Shown here one piece after another: positions 60,222-64,000 of a DNA stretch of 64,000 nucleotides. How positions within the stretch are numbered: the stretch's first letter is position 1; the number at the start of each line of letters is the position of its first letter. Made by a program: the position numbers and the translations under genes. The DNA lies in contig NZ_JBHSEZ010000008.1 in the NCBI RefSeq assembly GCF_042653765.1, positions 8,750 through 72,749 on the forward strand, written 5' to 3'. The notes beneath the pieces are model-generated. The model was given only the letters and a program-made list of their open reading frames with translations. It was not told the origin of the DNA and made no database searches. Origin of the DNA: Castellaniella denitrificans (lineage in GTDB: Bacteria > Pseudomonadota > Gammaproteobacteria > Burkholderiales > Burkholderiaceae_B).

Positions 60222-60848
60222 ATGCCCCCCTTCATCCTGCTCGCCTCCGCCAGCCCCCGCCGCCACGACATCCTCGACCAGCTGGCCATTCCCCACGGCA
60301 TCCTGCGCGTGCCCGCGCCGGACGGCGAGGACGAGCCCCGGCTGCCGGGCGAGCCGGCCGCCGACTACGTCCGCCGCACCGCGCGGGACAAGGCCGAGCG
60401 CGCGGTCGCCTGGCTGGCCTCGGGCGGCCGGCCCGACCCGCTGCCCGAAGCCTGGCCCGCGGGCTGGCGGGAAGCGCCCATCCTCGGCGCCGACACCACG
60501 GTCATCCTGGACGGCGAGGTGCTGGGCAAGCCGCGCGACGCGGCCGACGCCGCCGGCATGCTGCGCCGCCTGTCGGGCCAGGAACACGCGGTCCACACGG
60601 CCGTGGTCCTGGCCGACGGCGGGCGCTTCCACGAAGCGGTCAGCATCAGCACGGTGCGCTTCCAGCCGCTGACGGATACCGACATCGCGGCCTACGTCGC
60701 CAGCGGCGAGCCCTTCGGCAAGGCAGGCGGCTACGCCATCCAGGGCCGGGCGGCCGCCTTCGTCGTCCATCTGTCGGGCAGCCACAGCGGCGTCATGGGC
60801 CTGCCGGCGCACGAGACCGCCCGGCTGCTGGCGCGCCGCCCGGGCTGA
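60222..60848 (+). CDS. maf: Maf-family nucleoside triphosphate pyrophosphatase
   Basis: A 208-residue Maf/HAM1-fold pyrophosphatase acting on dTTP/UTP or methylated nucleotides as a house-cleaning enzyme. The N-terminal ILLASASPRRHDIL, the base-recognition ADTTVILDGEVLGKPRDA and the late KAGGYAIQGRAA are the three Maf signatures. It lies 53 nt after pyk. Which of the two Maf subfamilies it belongs to is not certain; GGYAIQG with an ADTTV motif favours the dTTP/UTPase group. Confidence 0.93.
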   Translation: MPPFILLASASPRRHDILDQLAIPHGILRVPAPDGEDEPRLPGEPAADYVRRTARDKAERAVAWLASGGRPDPLPEAWPAGWREAPILGADTTVILDGEVLGKPRDAADAAGMLRRLSGQEHAVHTAVVLADGGRFHEAVSISTVRFQPLTDTDIAAYVASGEPFGKAGGYAIQGRAAAFVVHLSGSHSGVMGLPAHETARLLARRPG

Positions 60849-60900
60849 GGCGTCCGCGCATCCCGAGTACTGGTTAACCCTTGTTCAACCCTCAATGATC

Positions 60901-60929
60901 TTGACCATCGGCCCGCGCCCCCCTAGCAT
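60901..60929 (+). promoter_or_regulatory. Sigma-70 promoter before the NRAMP-like gene
   Basis: TTGACC (60901-60906) and TAGCAT (60924-60929) are 17 nt apart, in a short AT-enriched segment after maf. It would give a leader of about 95 nt to the ATG at 61030. Confidence 0.6.
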
Positions 60930-61029
60930 GAGCTGACGTCTTGCTGAATACGGCGGACGCGCGGTGATGGCCATGGCTGCATCGCATGACCATCCAGGCA
61001 AATCCCTCACTCCCAGAGAGGTCCTGCAC

Positions 61030-62493
61030 ATGGTCGATCCAGCCGTCAATCCCGCCTCGTCCTCCCAGGCCGCCAGCGAAATCCGCAGCCGGAACCTGCC
61101 TCCCGCCACCTACCGCGACCTGCCCGAGCCCCTGCCCATGAAAAAGGTCATCGGCCCCAGCGTGCTGCTGCTGGCCGGGTCCATCGGTTCCGGCGAATTC
61201 GTGCTGTGGCCCTACATTTCCACGCAGACGGGCCTGGCGCTGGTCTGGCTGGCCACCATCGGCATCCTGACCCAGTATTTCCTGAACATGGAAATCACGC
61301 GCTACACCCTGGCCACCGGGGAAACCGCGGTGACGGGCTTCACGCGGCTGTGGAAGCCCTGGAGCTGGCTGTTCATCATCATGGCCGTCGTCCCCTGGAT
61401 GTGGCCCGGCTGGGCCACCGGCAGCTCCACGGCGCTGACCTACGCCTTCGGCCTGTCCGAGGACGCCGTCATCCCGATCACCATCGCCTCGCTGGTGCTG
61501 ATCGGCATCATCCTGACCATCTCACCGGTGGTCTACCAGACGGTCGAAAAGATCCAGTTCTTCCTCGTCGCCCTGATCGTGCTGTTCATGATCTACATCG
61601 TCGTCGGCCTGCTCGACGGCCAGACCTGGGGCGCGCTGGTGGCGGGCTTCACGACCGAGGTCCCGAAGATCCCCGAATCCATCGGCAAGCTGCCCATCGC
61701 CCTGCTGCTGGGCGCCATCGCCTTCGCCGGCGCCGGCGGGGTGATGAACCTGGCGCAGTCGAACTGGGTGCGCGACAAGGGCCTGGGCATGGGCGCCCAT
61801 CTGCCGAAGATCGTCTCGCCCATCACCGGCCAGGAAACCACCCAGGCCGCGATCGGCCATTTCTTCCGCCAGGACGAGGCCAACATGCGGCGCTGGCGCG
61901 GCTGGTGGAAAGTGGCCGACCGCGAGCAGTTCATCACCTTCTACGTGCTGGGCCTGTTCGCCATCCTGCTGTTCATGATGCTGGCCTACATGTACGTCGG
62001 CGTCGGCAGCACCGCGCAGAACTTCGATTTCGTGCGGCTGCTGGGCGAAACCCTGAACGAACGGGTCGGCCCCTGGGTCGGACCGGCCTTCTGGTTCACC
62101 GGCGTGGTGGTGCTGCTGTCGACCAACCTGACCGTGCTGGACATGATCGGCCGGATCGTGGCGGACATCGCCAAGACCAACTGGCTGCGCGACAGCCGGA
62201 CCTGGACGGAAAGCCGCCTGTACTTCCTGGTGGTCTGGCTGATGGTGATCTTCGGCTCCATCATCCTGCTCTCGGGCGTCAGCCAGCCGCTGCTCCTGCT
62301 GGTGATCGCCTCGGCGCTCAACGGCCTGGTGATGTTCGTGTATTCCGTGCTGCTGATCCAGCTGAACCGCTGCATGCTGCCGCGCGCCATCGGCCTGGAC
62401 GGCGCCCGCTACGTCGCCATCCTGTGGGCCGTGCTGTTCTACGGCGGCTTCTCGGTCTACCTGCTGATCAATCAGTTCGGCAAGCTCTTCTGA
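61030..62493 (+). CDS. NRAMP-like transporter lacking the DPGN metal motif
   Basis: A 487-residue polytopic protein of the NRAMP fold (starts MVDPAVNPASS). The helix 1 region reads GPSVLLLAGSIGSGEFVLWP, where canonical manganese/iron NRAMPs have DPGN; here it is GSGE. In helix 6 the usual MPH motif is replaced by GAGGVMNLAQSNWVRDKG. It therefore may not carry Mn2+ or Fe2+ and could move another cation or be a related sodium-coupled transporter. GAGAGG lies 8 nt before the chosen ATG; starts near 60964 have no ribosome site. Confidence 0.82.
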   Translation: MVDPAVNPASSSQAASEIRSRNLPPATYRDLPEPLPMKKVIGPSVLLLAGSIGSGEFVLWPYISTQTGLALVWLATIGILTQYFLNMEITRYTLATGETAVTGFTRLWKPWSWLFIIMAVVPWMWPGWATGSSTALTYAFGLSEDAVIPITIASLVLIGIILTISPVVYQTVEKIQFFLVALIVLFMIYIVVGLLDGQTWGALVAGFTTEVPKIPESIGKLPIALLLGAIAFAGAGGVMNLAQSNWVRDKGLGMGAHLPKIVSPITGQETTQAAIGHFFRQDEANMRRWRGWWKVADREQFITFYVLGLFAILLFMMLAYMYVGVGSTAQNFDFVRLLGETLNERVGPWVGPAFWFTGVVVLLSTNLTVLDMIGRIVADIAKTNWLRDSRTWTESRLYFLVVWLMVIFGSIILLSGVSQPLLLLVIASALNGLVMFVYSVLLIQLNRCMLPRAIGLDGARYVAILWAVLFYGGFSVYLLINQFGKLF

Positions 62494-62621
62494 TCCGCCG
62501 CGCGCCGGTCCGCCCGGGCGGACCGGCCACGGTCCCCGGCCGGGTGCGGCGCGCCCGATGCGATTAAACTGGTCTGCAACCATTTTTTTCCAACCCGACC
62601 TTTCAATCCGACCCGCAGATC

Positions 62622-63824
62622 ATGACCACATCGTTCGCCCCCATGCCCGACGCCGAGGGCTTCTTCGGCCCCTACGGCGGCCAGATCGTCCCGCCCGCCC
62701 TCAAGCAAGTCATGGACGACATCGGCCGCGCCTACGCCGAAATCACCCGTCGCGAGGACTTCCAGCAGGAACTGGCCGGCCTGCTGGCCGACTACGTCGG
62801 CCGTCCCAGCCCGATCTTCCACGCCCGGCGGCTGTCCGAACGCCTCGGCGGCGCCCAGATCCATCTCAAGCGGGAAGACCTGAACCACACCGGGGCGCAC
62901 AAGATCAACCATTGCCTGGGCGAAGCCCTGCTGGCGAAATTCATGGGCAAGAAAAAGGTCATCGCCGAAACCGGCGCGGGCCAGCACGGCGTGGCGCTGG
63001 CCACCGCCTGCGCCCTGGTGGGCATCCCCTGTGAAATCCACATGGGCCAGGTCGACATCGAAAAGGAACACCCCAACGTCACCAAGATGCGCATCCTGGG
63101 CTGCAGGCTCGTCGCCGTGACGCGGGGCGCGGCCACCCTGAAAGAAGCGGTGGACAGCGCCTTCGAGGAATACCTCGGCAATCCCCAGGACTACTTCTAC
63201 GCCATCGGATCGGTGGTCGGCCCGCACCCCTTCCCGATGATGGTGCGGGACTTCCAGAGCGTCATCGGCCGCGAGGCGCGCCAGCAGTTCATGGAACGCC
63301 ACGGCAAGCTGCCGGACTACGCCTGCGCCTGCGTCGGCGGCGGCTCGAACGCCATGGGCCTGTTCACCGCCTTCCTGGGCGACGCCGAGGTCCGGCTGGT
63401 GGGCGTCGAGCCCGCCGGCGAAGGCACCGACCGGCCCGGACGCCACGCCGCCACCCTGAGCATGGGCAAGCCCGGAGAACTCCACGGCATGAAGTGCTAC
63501 GTGCTGGAAAACGCCCAGGGCGAGCCCGACGTCGTGCACAGCGTCGCCTCCGGCCTGGATTATCCGGGCGTGGGACCGCAGCACAGCTACCTGAAGGACG
63601 TCGGCCGGGTGCGCTACGACACCGTGACCGACCAGGAATGCCTGGACGCTTTCATGACCCTGTCGCGTGTGGAAGGCATCATCCCCGCCCTGGAAAGCGC
63701 CCATGCGGTCGCCTGGGCCATGCGCACGGCGCCCACGCTGCGGCGGGACGAACACATCCTGGTGAACCTGTCCGGGCGCGGCGACAAGGACGCGGACTAC
63801 GTCGCCCAGGTGCTCGGGCTCTGA
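62622..63824 (+). CDS. trpB: Tryptophan synthase beta chain TrpB (solitary)
   Basis: A 400-residue PLP enzyme joining indole and serine to make tryptophan. The Schiff-base lysine is Lys94 (HTGAHKINH), the phosphate loop is CVGGGSNAMG and the catalytic loop glutamate sits in AETGAGQHGVALA. The C-terminal NLSGRGDKDADYVAQVL is normal. Neither trpA nor trpF is adjacent: an NRAMP-like gene lies before and terminators follow. Details such as EIHMGQVDIEKEHPNVTKM differ from the usual betaproteobacterial TrpB, so it may be a second, stand-alone copy. Confidence 0.93.
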   Translation: MTTSFAPMPDAEGFFGPYGGQIVPPALKQVMDDIGRAYAEITRREDFQQELAGLLADYVGRPSPIFHARRLSERLGGAQIHLKREDLNHTGAHKINHCLGEALLAKFMGKKKVIAETGAGQHGVALATACALVGIPCEIHMGQVDIEKEHPNVTKMRILGCRLVAVTRGAATLKEAVDSAFEEYLGNPQDYFYAIGSVVGPHPFPMMVRDFQSVIGREARQQFMERHGKLPDYACACVGGGSNAMGLFTAFLGDAEVRLVGVEPAGEGTDRPGRHAATLSMGKPGELHGMKCYVLENAQGEPDVVHSVASGLDYPGVGPQHSYLKDVGRVRYDTVTDQECLDAFMTLSRVEGIIPALESAHAVAWAMRTAPTLRRDEHILVNLSGRGDKDADYVAQVLGL

Positions 63825-63838
63825 GCCCGGAAACATGA

Positions 63839-63869
63839 AGGCCCCCGGGGACGTGATCCCGTGGGGGCC
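63839..63869 (+). terminator. Hairpin after trpB
   Basis: GGCCCCC and GGGGGCC form a stem starting 14 nt after the trpB stop. The T-tract is lacking, so termination strength is uncertain. Confidence 0.55.
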
Positions 63870-63947
63870 AGTCTTCCGCCGCGGCCTTGCGCCGTTCGAT
63901 GCCATAGGGCGCCTTGTCGCCGCCCCATTTTGCCGCCGCCCCAAAGA

Positions 63948-63982
63948 CAAAGCCCCCGCAGAGGATCTCTGCGGGGGCTTTG
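63948..63982. terminator. Strong 15-bp hairpin terminator downstream of trpB
   Basis: CAAAGCCCCCGCAGA pairs perfectly with TCTGCGGGGGCTTTG around GGATC. The stem has A-rich and T-rich feet, so it can act for both strands. It closes the trpB unit and possibly a leftward gene beyond the window. Confidence 0.75.
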
Positions 63983-64000
63983 CGGTATAAAAGCCTGACG

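Noticed and set aside
63840..63950. Minus-strand peptide with natural-looking composition (GGDKAPYGIERRKAAAEDW) downstream of trpB
   Set aside because: It is interrupted upstream by the strong terminator hairpin, has no start codon in frame and runs into the antisense strand of trpB.

Overview
The window is about 64 kb of high-GC, gene-dense DNA from a betaproteobacterium. Gene content and order suggest the Burkholderiales, most likely Alcaligenaceae (Bordetella/Achromobacter/Castellaniella-like). Pointers are the purD-hemF-nadD-rsfS-rlmH run, tldD next to a nitrilase, a BpH3-type H-NS protein, a quinol-type nitric oxide reductase with its own NorR, and a GlpSTPQV-type glycerol importer. Genus level is inference; no rRNA is present. 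I found no insertion sequence, prophage or CRISPR array.

Layout. (1) 1-5708: glycerol uptake and phosphorylation. ABC permeases and two ATPases run leftwards, divergent from the repressor glpR and glycerol kinase glpK. (2) 5815-9571: a TM2 membrane protein, a lipoate-ligase-like protein, a tiny ribbon-helix-helix protein, a SulP anion transporter and panD. (3) 9624-11035: a TPP riboswitch in front of a CytX-type thiamine-precursor transporter. (4) 11184-20473: two paralogous GntR regulators. The second heads a long operon of a DHDPS-family lyase, a PuuC-like aldehyde dehydrogenase, a PuuB-like FAD amine oxidase and a ProXVW-type betaine/amine importer with two permeases. This is the least explained metabolic unit here. 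(5) 20652-24781: nitric oxide detoxification or denitrification: norZ (qNOR), a sigma-54 promoter, three NorR boxes and norR. (6) 24911-30556: an SbmA/YddA-type ABC exporter, SirB2-family protein, a LysR-patatin-ArsC-like operon and an EamA permease. (7) 30563-35504: MarR regulator and a NodT-EmrA-EmrB tripartite drug efflux operon, with one 15-bp operator word duplicated in front of both transcription units. (8) 35517-41626: tRNA-Asn, a possible small islet with an acyltransferase of unusual codon use, hslR, DUF488, a small secreted His/Lys/Ala-rich protein, DUF3422, an AI-2E-family transporter and a MAPEG protein. (9) 41627-48260: tRNA-Thr, an acyl-CoA ligase, pncB, tldD, a nitrilase-family amidase, an H-NS-like protein and a DUF4136 lipoprotein. 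(10) 48467-63982: housekeeping genes pepN, fbp, a quinone reductase, an EamA permease, yebC, purD, hemF, nadD, rsfS, rlmH, pyk and maf; then an atypical NRAMP-like transporter and a solitary trpB followed by terminators.

How the parts work together. Several local regulators sit beside recognisable binding sites: NorR boxes, a LysR-type palindrome, the repeated MarR word and a GntR-type operator array over a near-consensus promoter. Many reading frames overlap by 4 nt (ATGA), which marks translationally coupled operons: the glycerol importer, the amine/betaine cluster, yebC-purD and nadD-rsfS-rlmH. The left end cuts the second glycerol permease.
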